Below, in pieces: positions 24,178-34,182 of a stretch of DNA of 52,809 nucleotides. This DNA is from Pseudoxanthomonas sp. (GTDB lineage Bacteria; Pseudomonadota; Gammaproteobacteria; Xanthomonadales; Xanthomonadaceae): positions 21,645-74,453 of the forward strand of contig JAGHZW010000202.1 in the NCBI GenBank assembly GCA_017745195.1. The letters run 5' to 3'. The notes under the pieces were generated by a model, which was given only the letters and a program-made list of their open reading frames with translations, was not told the origin of the DNA and ran no database searches. The stretch's first letter is position 1; every line of letters starts with the position of its first letter. Both the position numbers and the translations under genes were made by a program.

Positions 24178-25152
24178 ATGAACACGACCACCCTCGACGC
24201 ATCCCCTGCCCTACCCGGTGGCCGCGACATGCGCGATGCGCGCAACGACCGCCTGTTCCGCTACGCGCTGGTCGCCTGCGTGGTCTTCGTGCTGGTGGCC
24301 CTGGCCGGCGCCGCGCTGTCGATGCTGTGGGGCGGGCGCCACGCCCTGCAGGCGCAGGGCCTGAGCTTCTTCTATTCGGCCGAATGGAACCCGGTGGAGG
24401 ACAAGTTCGGCGCGCTAGCGCCGATCTACGGCACCCTGGTCACCGCGGTGATCGCGATGCTGATCGCGGTGCCGGTCAGCTTCGGCATCGCCTTCTTCCT
24501 CACCGAGGTCGCGCCGCGCTGGCTGCGCGGCCCGGTCGGCACGGCGATCGAGCTGCTCGCCGGCATTCCTTCGATCATCTACGGCATGTGGGGCCTGTTC
24601 GTGCTGGTGCCGGTGATGACCGAATACGTCACGCCCTGGCTCAACGACCACCTCGGCACCCTGCCGGTGGTCGGCCCGCTGTTCCAGGGGCCGCCGCTGG
24701 GCATCGGCATGCTCACCGCCGGCTTCGTGCTGGCGATCATGGTCGTCCCGTTCATTTCCTCGGTGATGCGCGAGGTGTTCCTGACCGTGCCGACGCGGCT
24801 GAAGGAATCGGCCTACGCGCTCGGCTCGACCCGTTGGGAAGTGAGCTGGGACATCGTCCTGCCGTACACCCGCTCGGCGGTGATCGGCGGCATCTTCCTC
24901 GGCCTAGGCCGCGCCCTGGGCGAGACCATGGCAGTGGCGTTCGTGATCGGCAACTCCGTGCAGCTTTCGGCCTCGCTGCTGGAGCCGGGCACGACCATCG
25001 CCGCACTGATCGCCAACGACTTCGGCGAGGCCACCGAAACCTACCGTTCGGCGCTGCTGCTGCTGGGCTTCGTCCTGTTCATCGTCACCTTCGTCGTGCT
25101 GGCCGTGGCCCGCCTGATGCTGCAGCGCCTGTCGCGCAAGGAGGGCAACTGA
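24178..25152 (+). CDS. pstC: phosphate ABC transporter permease PstC
   Basis: 324 aa; KFGALAPIYGTLVTAVIAMLIAVPVSFGIAFFLTE; SIIYGMWGLF. Confidence 0.96.
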   Translation: MNTTTLDASPALPGGRDMRDARNDRLFRYALVACVVFVLVALAGAALSMLWGGRHALQAQGLSFFYSAEWNPVEDKFGALAPIYGTLVTAVIAMLIAVPVSFGIAFFLTEVAPRWLRGPVGTAIELLAGIPSIIYGMWGLFVLVPVMTEYVTPWLNDHLGTLPVVGPLFQGPPLGIGMLTAGFVLAIMVVPFISSVMREVFLTVPTRLKESAYALGSTRWEVSWDIVLPYTRSAVIGGIFLGLGRALGETMAVAFVIGNSVQLSASLLEPGTTIAALIANDFGEATETYRSALLLLGFVLFIVTFVVLAVARLMLQRLSRKEGN

Positions 25153-26018
25153 TGTCCGCCAACCCGTCCGCCGGCATCTACGCCCGGCGCCGCATCGTCA
25201 ACGTGCTCGCGCTGGTGCTGTCCTGCGCGACCGCGCTGTTCGGCCTGTTCTTCCTTGGCTGGATCCTGTGGACGCTGGTGGCCAAGGGCATCGCCGGGGT
25301 CAACTGGAGCCTGTTCACGCAGATGACCCCGCCGCCGATGGAAGAAGGCGGCCTGGCCAACGCGTTCTTCGGCAGCGCGGTGATGTGCGTGCTGGCGATC
25401 GCGATCGGTACCCCGCTCGGCATCGCCGCGGGCACCTGGCTGGCCGAGTACGGCAATGCGCGCAAGGCCGGCACGGTGGTGCGCTTCGTCAACGACATCC
25501 TGCTGTCGGCACCTTCGATCGTGCTCGGCCTGTTCATCTACACCCTGTACGTGATGCAGACCGGCGGCAACTTCTCCGCCTTCGCCGGCGCGCTGGCCTT
25601 GGCCTTCATCGTGCTGCCGGTGGTGGTGCGCACCACCGACGAGATGCTGAGGCTGGTCCCGGTGCAGATGCGCGAAGCCGCGCTGTCGCTGGGCATCCCG
25701 CAATGGAAGGTGATCGTGCAGGTGCTGTACCGCAGCGCCAGCGCGGGCATCGTCACCGGCATCCTGCTGGCCCTGGCCCGCATCTCCGGCGAGACCGCAC
25801 CGCTGCTGTTCACCGCCTTCGGCAACCAGTACTGGAACAGCAACGTGTTCCAGCCGATGGCCTCGGTGCCGGTGGTGATGAACCAGTTCGCCGCCAGCCC
25901 CTACGAGTCCTGGCAGGTGCTGGCCTGGGCCGGCGCGCTGGTGCTGACCGTATTCGTGCTGCTGGTCAGCCTGGTCGCCCGCGGCCTGCTCCTGCGCAAC
26001 AAGATTTCCCATGACTGA
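25152..26018 (+). CDS. pstA: phosphate ABC transporter permease PstA
   Basis: [36 protein letters not shown]. Confidence 0.96.
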   Translation: MSANPSAGIYARRRIVNVLALVLSCATALFGLFFLGWILWTLVAKGIAGVNWSLFTQMTPPPMEEGGLANAFFGSAVMCVLAIAIGTPLGIAAGTWLAEYGNARKAGTVVRFVNDILLSAPSIVLGLFIYTLYVMQTGGNFSAFAGALALAFIVLPVVVRTTDEMLRLVPVQMREAALSLGIPQWKVIVQVLYRSASAGIVTGILLALARISGETAPLLFTAFGNQYWNSNVFQPMASVPVVMNQFAASPYESWQVLAWAGALVLTVFVLLVSLVARGLLLRNKISHD

Positions 26019-26868
26019 CTTTTCCCGGAACCCGGCCATGAACGACCTCCACTCCGCGGCACCCCTGCAGCGCATCCCGGTGCCGGCGCACACCGATGCG
26101 GCCCTCGCGCCCGCGCCGGTCAAGCTCGCCGCACGCGGCCTGGACTTCTACTACGACCGCTTCCACGCGCTGAAGGGCATCAACCTGGAGATCCCGGAGA
26201 AGCGCGTGACCGCGCTGATCGGCCCCTCGGGTTGTGGCAAGTCGACCCTGCTGCGCATCTTCAACCGGATCTACGCGCTGTATCCGAAGCTGGAGGCGCG
26301 CGGCGAAGTGCTGCTCGACGGCGAGAACATCCTCTCGCCGAAGTACCCGATGAACCGCCTGCGCAGCAAGGTCGGCATGGTGTTCCAGAAGCCGGTGCCG
26401 TTCCCGATGACCATCTTCGAGAACGTGGCCTACGGCATCCGCCACCACGAGAAGCTGTCCAAGGCCGAGATGAACCTGCGCGTGGAGCAGGCCCTGCGCC
26501 AGGCCGCGCTGTGGGACGAGGTCAAGGACAAGCTCGGCCAGAGCGCGCTGGGCCTGTCCGGCGGCCAGCAGCAGCGCCTGTGCATCGCCCGCGCCGTGGC
26601 CCTGCGCCCGGACGTGCTGTTGCTGGACGAGCCGACCTCGGCGCTGGACCCAATCTCGACCAGCCGCATCGAACAGCTGGTCGAGGAGCTGAAGGTCGAC
26701 TACACCATCGTCATCGTCACCCACAACATGCAGCAGGCCGCGCGCGTTTCGGACTACACCGCCTTCATGTACCTGGGCGACCTGATCGAGCACGACCGCA
26801 CCCAGGTGATCTTCTCCAGCCCCTCGAAGCAGCAGACCGAGGACTACATCACCGGACGGTTCGGCTGA
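26011..26868 (+). CDS. pstB: phosphate ABC transporter ATP-binding protein PstB
   Basis: [33 protein letters not shown]-terminus; start may be 26038. Confidence 0.97.
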   Translation: MTDFSRNPAMNDLHSAAPLQRIPVPAHTDAALAPAPVKLAARGLDFYYDRFHALKGINLEIPEKRVTALIGPSGCGKSTLLRIFNRIYALYPKLEARGEVLLDGENILSPKYPMNRLRSKVGMVFQKPVPFPMTIFENVAYGIRHHEKLSKAEMNLRVEQALRQAALWDEVKDKLGQSALGLSGGQQQRLCIARAVALRPDVLLLDEPTSALDPISTSRIEQLVEELKVDYTIVIVTHNMQQAARVSDYTAFMYLGDLIEHDRTQVIFSSPSKQQTEDYITGRFG

Positions 26869-26950
26869 GCCGGATCGATCGCTCGGCGGGCCCGAGCCCG
26901 CCCCACCACGACGGCACCCGCCACTCCTTCAAAAAATTCCCGACGACGCC

Positions 26951-27664
26951 ATGACCATGACCCAGCCCCACGAACACATCGTCAAGAGCTACGACGAGGA
27001 GCAGCGCCACCTGATCGAGGAGATCGTGCGCATGGGCCTGACCGCGGTGGCGCAGCTGGAAGCGGCGCTGGACGTGGTCGACCGCCGCGACGACAGCGCC
27101 GCGCGCCGGATCGTGGCCAACGACGAATCGATCGATGCGGCCGAACGCCGGATCAGCCACGACGTGATGCTGCTGGCCCTGCGCGGGCCGATGGCGCGCG
27201 ACCTGCGCGAGATCCTCGCCGGCCTGCGCATTCCGGCCGACATCGAGCGCATCGGCGACTATGCCGCCAACGTGGCCAAGCGCTCGATCGCACTGAACGC
27301 CTCGCCGCCGATGCCGCACATCACCGGCCTGCGCGCGCTGGGCCTGCTCGCCGCCGGCCAGGTGCGCCAGGCCCTGCGCGCCTACAAGGAAGGCGACGGC
27401 GAGCTCGCCCTGCAGGTGCGCGACAGCGACGCCCAGCTCGACCGGCAGTACACCGCGCTGTTCCGCGAGCTGCTGACCTACATGATGGAAGATCCGCGCA
27501 ACATCACCCCGTGCACGCACCTGCTGTTCATGGCCAAGAACCTCGAGCGGATCGGCGACCACGCGACCAACATTGCCGAGAACGTCTGGTTCCTGCTGCA
27601 CGGCGAGGAAGAGCTGCCGCCGCGCGACAAGCGCGACGACACCAGCACCACCGGCGCGGCCTGA
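26951..27664 (+). CDS. phoU: phosphate signalling complex protein PhoU
   Basis: HIVKSYDEEQRHLIEEIVRMGLTAVAQLEAAL; ERIGDHATNIAENV. Confidence 0.96.
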   Translation: MTMTQPHEHIVKSYDEEQRHLIEEIVRMGLTAVAQLEAALDVVDRRDDSAARRIVANDESIDAAERRISHDVMLLALRGPMARDLREILAGLRIPADIERIGDYAANVAKRSIALNASPPMPHITGLRALGLLAAGQVRQALRAYKEGDGELALQVRDSDAQLDRQYTALFRELLTYMMEDPRNITPCTHLLFMAKNLERIGDHATNIAENVWFLLHGEEELPPRDKRDDTSTTGAA

Positions 27665-27777
27665 GCAGGCCCGCCGCCGGGACACCGGGATAACCTGCCG
27701 GGGGTAGACTGGCCTCCCCCGGCGGTCAGCACGCCGCGAACTGCGAGCGTGTTTCCCCGGCATCCCGGAGATCGAAC

Positions 27778-28221
27778 ATGTCCAAGCAGAAACCCGTCGC
27801 CATCGCGCTCGGCACGGCCCTGGCCGGCCTGACCCTGTCCGGATCCGCCTTCGCCATGGAGCCGCTGGCGCAGGCCTACATGGTGGCCGCCGGCGAGGCC
27901 GCCAAGGCCCAGGAAGGCAAGTGCGGCGAAGGCATGTGCGGGGTCAGCAAGGTCGACACCGACAGGGACGGACGCATCTCGCAGGCCGAATTCGTCACCG
28001 CCCATCCGGACAAGGCCGACCAGTTCGCGCGGATCGACGTGAACCAGGACGGCTTCATCGACGCGGCCGAACGCAAGGACCACTGCACCGCCAAGGGCAG
28101 CGAAGGAATGTGCGGCGAGCACGCCTGCGACGTGAAGGCCGGCGACATGCCGATGCGGGCCGGCGACGGCAAAGGCGGCGAAGGCAAGTGTGGCGAGGGC
28201 GCCTGCGGAGGCATGGCGTAA
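27778..28221 (+). CDS. putative MNIO-modified RiPP metallophore precursor (bufferin/HvfA-like) with two EF-hands
   Basis: 147 aa; signal peptide; EGKCGEGMCG, SEGMCGEHAC and C-terminal EGKCGEGACGGMA; EF-hands DTDRDGRISQAE and DVNQDGFIDAAE; upstream of DUF692+DUF2063 genes. Confidence 0.8.
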   Translation: MSKQKPVAIALGTALAGLTLSGSAFAMEPLAQAYMVAAGEAAKAQEGKCGEGMCGVSKVDTDRDGRISQAEFVTAHPDKADQFARIDVNQDGFIDAAERKDHCTAKGSEGMCGEHACDVKAGDMPMRAGDGKGGEGKCGEGACGGMA

Positions 28222-28339
28222 CCGGGCCCGCGCCGGCCGCTGGTGACGCGTCCTCCGCGCCACTCGCCGCCCGCCGGCAGCATGGCGATAGACTGGCCAC
28301 CCGCGCCGGTCGTCGCGCCCTTTCCAGCCGAGGAATGCC

Positions 28340-28726
28340 ATGCCCTTGCAGAAGCCCGTCGTGATCGCGTTCGGTACCGTCATCGTCGGCCTGGGTCTTG
28401 CTGGCGACGGGTTCGCCATGCAGCCGCTGGCGCAGGGTTACCTGCTGGCCGCCGGCGACACGGCGAAGACCGCGGAAGGCCGCTGTGGCGAGGGCCGCTG
28501 CGGCGTCGCGATCCCCGACACCGACAAGGACGGACGCGTGTCGCCCGGGGAATTCGCCGCCGCCTGGCCGGACGAGGCCGCGCACTTCGCCGAGGCCGAT
28601 GCCGATGGCGACGGCTACATCAGCGCGGAGGAAATGAAGGCCTACCACGCCGCCGCTTCCGGCGATGACGGCAAGGCTTCCATGGAAGGCAAGTGCGGAG
28701 AAGGCAAGTGCGGCGGGATGGCCTAG
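28340..28726 (+). CDS. second tandem EF-hand-containing RiPP precursor paralogue
   Basis: 128 aa; EGRCGEGRCG and C-terminal EGKCGEGKCGGMA; EF-hands DTDKDGRVSPGE and DADGDGYISAEE. Confidence 0.8.
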   Translation: MPLQKPVVIAFGTVIVGLGLAGDGFAMQPLAQGYLLAAGDTAKTAEGRCGEGRCGVAIPDTDKDGRVSPGEFAAAWPDEAAHFAEADADGDGYISAEEMKAYHAAASGDDGKASMEGKCGEGKCGGMA

Positions 28727-28819
28727 GTGCGAGTCCCCCGCAGGAGCCCCGCATGTCCATGTGCGGGTTGTCGAAGGGATGGATCCTTCGCCCGGCCCGG
28801 GCTTTTCCGCTGATTCCCG

Positions 28820-29686
28820 ATGCCGCTGCCTGATGCCAGCGCAGGCCTGGGGCTGCGCCGCGCATTGCTCGAGGAATTGCGCAGCGCCGCCGAAGGCGCG
28901 TTCGATTTCCTCGAATGCGCACCGGACAACTGGATCGGCGTGGGCGGACGACTCGGCGAGGCGCTGGACGAACTGTCGGCACGGCATCCATTGACCTGCC
29001 ACGGCCTGTCGCTCTCGCTCGGCGGCACCCGGCCGCTGGACGAGGTGTTCCTGGCCAGGACCCGGCGCTTCCTCGACCGCCACCGGGTGGAGCTGTACAG
29101 CGAACACCTGAGCAGCTGCACCGACGACGGCCATCTCTACGACCTGATGCCGGTTCCGTTCACCGACGAGGCGGTGCGCCACGTGTCGGCGCGCATCCGC
29201 CACGTGCAGGACGTGCTCGGCCGCCGCATCGCGGTGGAAAACGTCTCGTACTACGCCGCCCATCCGCCGCTGGACGGGCCGTCGACGGCGCTGGACGAGG
29301 CCGGTTTCGTGCTCGCCGTGCTGGAAGAAGCCGATTGCGATCTGCTGCTGGACGTCAACAACGTCTACGTCAACGCGATCAACCACGGCTACGACGCCCA
29401 TGCCTTCATCGCGCGGATGCCCACGCGGCGGATCGCGTCGTACCACGTCGCCGGCCACTACGACGAGGCCGAGGACCTGAAGGTCGACACCCACGGTGCA
29501 CCGGTGAAGGGCGCCGTCTGGGACCTGCTCGCCGGAACCTATCGCCTCCACGGCGTGCGCCCCACCCTGCTCGAACGCGACTTCAACCTGCCGCCGCTGG
29601 CCGGCCTGCTGGACGAGGTCGCGTGCATCCGCCAGCTGCAGGCCGCCGCGGTGGCTGACGGCCATCGGGCCAGCGCCCGTGGCTGA
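28820..29686 (+). CDS. DUF692 / multinuclear non-heme iron oxidative enzyme (MNIO; BufB/HvfB-like)
   Basis: [56 protein letters not shown]. Confidence 0.92.
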   Translation: MPLPDASAGLGLRRALLEELRSAAEGAFDFLECAPDNWIGVGGRLGEALDELSARHPLTCHGLSLSLGGTRPLDEVFLARTRRFLDRHRVELYSEHLSSCTDDGHLYDLMPVPFTDEAVRHVSARIRHVQDVLGRRIAVENVSYYAAHPPLDGPSTALDEAGFVLAVLEEADCDLLLDVNNVYVNAINHGYDAHAFIARMPTRRIASYHVAGHYDEAEDLKVDTHGAPVKGAVWDLLAGTYRLHGVRPTLLERDFNLPPLAGLLDEVACIRQLQAAAVADGHRASARG

Positions 29687-30422
29687 CCTGCATTCGCAGC
29701 AGGCCGCGTTCGCCGCGCACCTGCGCGATCCGCTGGCGCATCCGGCGCCGGCCGGCATCGAGCCGCGGCGCATGGCGGTCTATCGCGAACTGTTCTTCAA
29801 CAACATCGCCGGCCTGCTCGCCGGCAATTTCCCGGTGATCCGGCGCACCCTCGGCGAGGACGCATGGACCGCGCTGGTCCGCCGCTTCTACGCCGTCCAC
29901 CGCAGCCAGACGCCGCTGTTCCCCGAACTGGGCCGCGAATTCATCCGCTTCCTGGAAGAGCGCGGCGAAGATACCGATCCGCCGTGGCTGGTCGAGCTGG
30001 CCCACTACGAGTGGATCGAGCTGGCGGTGCAGATCGACGACAGCCCGCTGCCGGAACACGAACCGGCCGGCGACCTGCTCGAAGGCACGCCCGTGCTGTC
30101 GCCATGGATCCGCGCGCTGGCCTATCGCTGGCCGGTGCATACGATCGGACCGGAGCACCGTCCCGGCACGCCACCGCAGGCGCCGACGCTGCTGCTGGTG
30201 CGCCGCGACGGCGACGGTCGCGCGCGCTTCGCCGCGATCTCGCCCCTGGTCTATCGCCTGCTGGAACTGCTCGGCGACGGTGGCGCCAGCGGCCGCGCGC
30301 GGCTGCAGGCGCTGGCCGCGGAGGCGGGAGTCGCCGCCGACGACGCCTTCATCGCCCAGGGCTCGGCGATGCTCCAGCGCATGCGCGGCGAAGGCACCGT
30401 GCTCGGCACGCAACCGGGGTGA
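29679..30422 (+). CDS. DUF2063 family protein, MNIO partner (BufC/HvfC-like), GTG start
   Basis: [43 protein letters not shown]; overlaps MNIO gene by 8 nt. Confidence 0.9.
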   Translation: MADLHSQQAAFAAHLRDPLAHPAPAGIEPRRMAVYRELFFNNIAGLLAGNFPVIRRTLGEDAWTALVRRFYAVHRSQTPLFPELGREFIRFLEERGEDTDPPWLVELAHYEWIELAVQIDDSPLPEHEPAGDLLEGTPVLSPWIRALAYRWPVHTIGPEHRPGTPPQAPTLLLVRRDGDGRARFAAISPLVYRLLELLGDGGASGRARLQALAAEAGVAADDAFIAQGSAMLQRMRGEGTVLGTQPG

Positions 30423-30481
30423 CGACACCGCGCGCAGATGCGACGGGGCGGGCGCCGCGCGCGCTCTGTTAACCTGTGCGC

Positions 30482-31141
30482 ATGAGCGACATCGATCCTG
30501 ACATTGCATCCGAAGCCGAGCCGCCGGCCGGCCCTCCCGGTGCGATGGCGCGCCGTTTCCGCGGCTTCCTGCCGGTGGTGGTGGACGTGGAGACCGGCGG
30601 CTTCGACTGGAACCGGCATGCGCTGCTGGAAATGGCCGCCGTGCCGATCGAGCTGGATGCGCAGGGCCTGTTCGTGCCCGGGCAGACCGCCAGCGCGCAT
30701 TTCATCCCCGCGCCCGGCACCGAGATCGATCCCAAGTCGCTGGAAGTCACCGGCATCGACCTGGACCATCCGTTCCGCCTGGCCAAGCCCGAGCGCGACG
30801 CGTTGGGCCACGTCTTCAACCAGGTCCGCGCGGCGGTGCGCCGGCACGGCTGCCAGCGCGCGATCCTGGTCGGGCACAACGCCCACTTCGACCTGAACTT
30901 CGTCAACGCCGCGGTCGCACGCAGCGGGCACAAGCGCAATCCGTTCCATCCGTTCAGCGTGTTCGACACGGTGACCCTGGCCGGTATTGCCTACGGCCAG
31001 ACCGTGCTGGCCCGCGCGATGCATGCGGCCGGCTTCGACTGGAACGCCGAAGAAGCGCACTCGGCCGTCTACGACGCCGAGCAGACCGCAAAACTGTTCT
31101 GCCGCATCGCCAACGCCTGGCCCTCGCCGCTGCCGGGCTGA
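30482..31141 (+). CDS. rnt: ribonuclease T
   Basis: [60 protein letters not shown]. Confidence 0.95.
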   Translation: MSDIDPDIASEAEPPAGPPGAMARRFRGFLPVVVDVETGGFDWNRHALLEMAAVPIELDAQGLFVPGQTASAHFIPAPGTEIDPKSLEVTGIDLDHPFRLAKPERDALGHVFNQVRAAVRRHGCQRAILVGHNAHFDLNFVNAAVARSGHKRNPFHPFSVFDTVTLAGIAYGQTVLARAMHAAGFDWNAEEAHSAVYDAEQTAKLFCRIANAWPSPLPG

Positions 31142-31148
31142 AGCGCCT

Positions 31149-34100
31149 TCAGCCGATTTCCAGGCGGTCGCGGCCGCCGTCCTTGGCCCGGTAGAGCGCC
31201 ACGTCGGCGCGCTCCAGCAGCGTGGCCGGCGTATCGTCCGGCCGCCACGCGACCACGCCGGCGCTGAAGGTCACCTCCAGCTCCTCGATCCCCGCCCAGC
31301 CGCGGTGCGCGCGGAAGTGCGCGTGCATGCGTTCGCACACCAGCTGCGCCTCCTCCAGCAGCGTACCCGGCAGCAGCAGCGCGAATTCCTCGCCACCCAG
31401 CCGCGCCAGCAGGTCCGAGCCGCGGCATTGCCCGGCCAGCAGCTCGGCGACCTCGCGCAGCACCGCATCGCCGACGCCGTGCGACCAGGTGTCGTTGATC
31501 CGCTTGAAGTGGTCGATGTCCAGCAGCGCCAGGCACAGCGCGTGCCCGCCACGCCGCGCCAGGGCGAAGGCGCGCGCCAGTGCCTCGTCGAAATGGCGCC
31601 GGTTGGGCAACCCGGTCAGCGCGTCCTCGCGCGCCTGGCGGCCATAGGCTTCGGCCTGTTCGCGCAGGCGCTCGAGCAGTTCGGCACGCTCGCGGTCGAC
31701 GGCCACCAGCCGTTCGGCCTGCGCCTGCAGGTCGGCGGTGCGCTCGCGCACCAGCCGCTCCAGCTGCTGGTTGTGCGCCAGGTAGCGGCGCGTGCGCCAG
31801 CGGTACAACGCGAACAGGAGCAGCAGCACCGCCAGCCCCGTGGCCACGCGCACGTCGGCACGCTGCCACCACAACGGCCGCACGCTGAACGCCCAGCGCG
31901 CCGGCTGCGCGCTCCAGTCGCCGCCGGGATGGGCGGCGGCCACTTCCAGCGTGTAATCGCCCGGCGGCAGGCCGATGAACTCCACGTTGCGCTGGGTCCC
32001 GCGCTCGACCCATTCCGGATCCAGGCCCAGCAGGCGGGTGCGGTAGCGGATCCGCTCCGGCAGCAGGTAGCTCAGGCCGGCGTAGGTCGCGGTGATCCGG
32101 CCCCCGCCCGCCAGCGACTGCGGCGCGCTCCCGTCCACCGCCTGTCCATCGCGATGCACCGATTCGATCACCGCCGGCGGCGACGGATGGCCGAGATAGC
32201 GCGGCAGCCGCGCCGGATCGGCCGTGGCGACACCACCGGCGGTGGCCAGCCACAGGGTGCCGTCGCGGCGCAGGATCGCCGGTGGCGAAGAGCTGCCGTT
32301 GCCCTGCGCGCTGGGCATGCCGTCGATCTCGGCGTACCGGTATACCTGGCGCAGGTGCGGCGCGCGACCGTCCGCCACGGCCTGCAGTTCGGCCAGCGGC
32401 ACCCGCACCACGCCGCGGTTGCTGGTGATCCAGGCATCGCCGCGACGGTCGGGCACCAGCTGGAACACCGCGTCCACCGGCAGGCCCTGTTCGAGACCCA
32501 CCCGCGACACCTTGCCGGCGCGGTAGCGGTACAGGCCGCGGTCGGTCGAGATCCACACCGCGTCGCCGAACGCACGGAAGCCGAATACCGAGCGTGCGCC
32601 GCCGCCGGCTGAGTCCAGGTCGATCCGCTCGATCCGGTCGCCACGCAGCACGCTGGCGCCCTCGACCGAACCGATCCACAGGCCGTCGCCGATCCCGGCC
32701 AGTGCGGTGACCAGGCCCTGTGGCATCCCCGGCACCGCCGGCGGCGCGTGCACGCCGTCGGCGTCGATACGGACCACGCCGCGCTGGCTGCCGATCCAGA
32801 CCGCGCCGTCCGCGGTCACGCCGATCGCGCGGACATGGCCGCTGGGCAGGCCGTCGGCCTGCGCGTAGTGCCGCTGCAGCACGCCGTTGCGCAACCGGTA
32901 GACGCCGTCGGCGAAGGTGCCGACCCACAGCTCGCCGTCCGTACCCTGCTCGATGCTCAGCACGGAAGGCGGCTCGTCGCCGGCACCCGGCAGCGGCAGT
33001 GGATGGAAGCGTCCGTCCGCGTCCTGCCGGTCGAGGCCGCCGCCATCGCCGACCCACAGCACGCCGCCACGGTCCTCGAACACCGCGCGCACGTAGTCAC
33101 TGGCGAGGCCGTCGCGCCGGGTGTAACCGGTGAACAGCGTCTCGCGCAGGCGGAACAGGCCACCGTTGGCGCCGATCCAGATGCTGCCCTCGGCATCCTC
33201 GAGCAGGCTGGCGACCCGTCCGCGCGGCAGCACGTCACCCGGCGCCAGCCATTCGGTGCCGCGCGGTCCGATCCTGGCCACGCCGCGGTTCTCGGTCCCC
33301 ACCCACAGCGCGCCCTGGCGGTCGACGAGCATGGTGGTGATGTGTCCGGACCCGGGCAGCGCATGCACGGCGACGATCCGCTCGCCCTCGACCCGGAACA
33401 GCTGTCCCTCGGCGGCCAGCCACACCGTCCCGTCCGGCGCCATGTACGGCCAGACCAGGCCCGGCGGCAATCCCGCTTCGCGACCGAAGTGGTGCCACCC
33501 GCCGCGGGCATCGCGCATCACCAGGCCATCGAGCGTGCCCACCCAGATCCGCTCGCGTGCATCGACCGCCATGTGCGGGAAGCTGGAACGCAACGGCATG
33601 CCGGCCGGCGGCGGGAAATATTCGAAGCGGCCATCGGCCTGCACGCGGCCGAGGCCGTGGCCCTCGAACAGCAGCCACATCCGGCCATGCCCATCCATCG
33701 CCATGTCGTGGACCAGCGCCTGCGGCCACTGCGGCGTCCGCTCGGCATACACCCAGCGTCCGTCATGCTCGAGCCAGCCGAGGTTGCCGCGCGAATCGCT
33801 CAGCCACAGGCGGCCACGCGGATCGACGTACAGCGCACCGATGCCGTTGTCGCGCAGCCCCGGTTCGCTGCCGCGGTCGGACACGATGAAGGCCGCACCG
33901 TTGTAGCGGACCACGCCTTCCCAGGTGGCGAACCAGAGATAGCCGTCGGGCGTCTGCGCGATGTCGCGCAGCGAGTTGTGCGGCAGGCCATTGCGCGTGG
34001 TCCAGGCATCGATGGCGTAGTCGCGCAGCGGTGGCGCAGTGTCCGGCGGCGCCGCCAGCGCCGCACCGGCGGACAGCAGCACTGCCAGCGCCGCGGCCCA

Positions 34101-34154
34101 GCGCGCCGGGATCCACCACCACCTGCGGCGCGGACTTGTTCCTGCCATCGGCAC
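31149..34154 (-). CDS. diguanylate cyclase with periplasmic two-component-regulator-type beta-propeller and Y_Y_Y domain
   Basis: 1001 aa; TTRNGLPHNSLRDIAQTPDGYLWFATWEGVVRYNG repeats; TM helix; RGSD-LLARL-GGEEF. Confidence 0.92.
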   Translation of the reverse strand: MPMAGTSPRRRWWWIPARWAAALAVLLSAGAALAAPPDTAPPLRDYAIDAWTTRNGLPHNSLRDIAQTPDGYLWFATWEGVVRYNGAAFIVSDRGSEPGLRDNGIGALYVDPRGRLWLSDSRGNLGWLEHDGRWVYAERTPQWPQALVHDMAMDGHGRMWLLFEGHGLGRVQADGRFEYFPPPAGMPLRSSFPHMAVDARERIWVGTLDGLVMRDARGGWHHFGREAGLPPGLVWPYMAPDGTVWLAAEGQLFRVEGERIVAVHALPGSGHITTMLVDRQGALWVGTENRGVARIGPRGTEWLAPGDVLPRGRVASLLEDAEGSIWIGANGGLFRLRETLFTGYTRRDGLASDYVRAVFEDRGGVLWVGDGGGLDRQDADGRFHPLPLPGAGDEPPSVLSIEQGTDGELWVGTFADGVYRLRNGVLQRHYAQADGLPSGHVRAIGVTADGAVWIGSQRGVVRIDADGVHAPPAVPGMPQGLVTALAGIGDGLWIGSVEGASVLRGDRIERIDLDSAGGGARSVFGFRAFGDAVWISTDRGLYRYRAGKVSRVGLEQGLPVDAVFQLVPDRRGDAWITSNRGVVRVPLAELQAVADGRAPHLRQVYRYAEIDGMPSAQGNGSSSPPAILRRDGTLWLATAGGVATADPARLPRYLGHPSPPAVIESVHRDGQAVDGSAPQSLAGGGRITATYAGLSYLLPERIRYRTRLLGLDPEWVERGTQRNVEFIGLPPGDYTLEVAAAHPGGDWSAQPARWAFSVRPLWWQRADVRVATGLAVLLLLFALYRWRTRRYLAHNQQLERLVRERTADLQAQAERLVAVDRERAELLERLREQAEAYGRQAREDALTGLPNRRHFDEALARAFALARRGGHALCLALLDIDHFKRINDTWSHGVGDAVLREVAELLAGQCRGSDLLARLGGEEFALLLPGTLLEEAQLVCERMHAHFRAHRGWAGIEELEVTFSAGVVAWRPDDTPATLLERADVALYRAKDGGRDRLEIG

Positions 34155-34182
34155 GCCCCCTGCGTGACTGCCTGCGGTGCGG

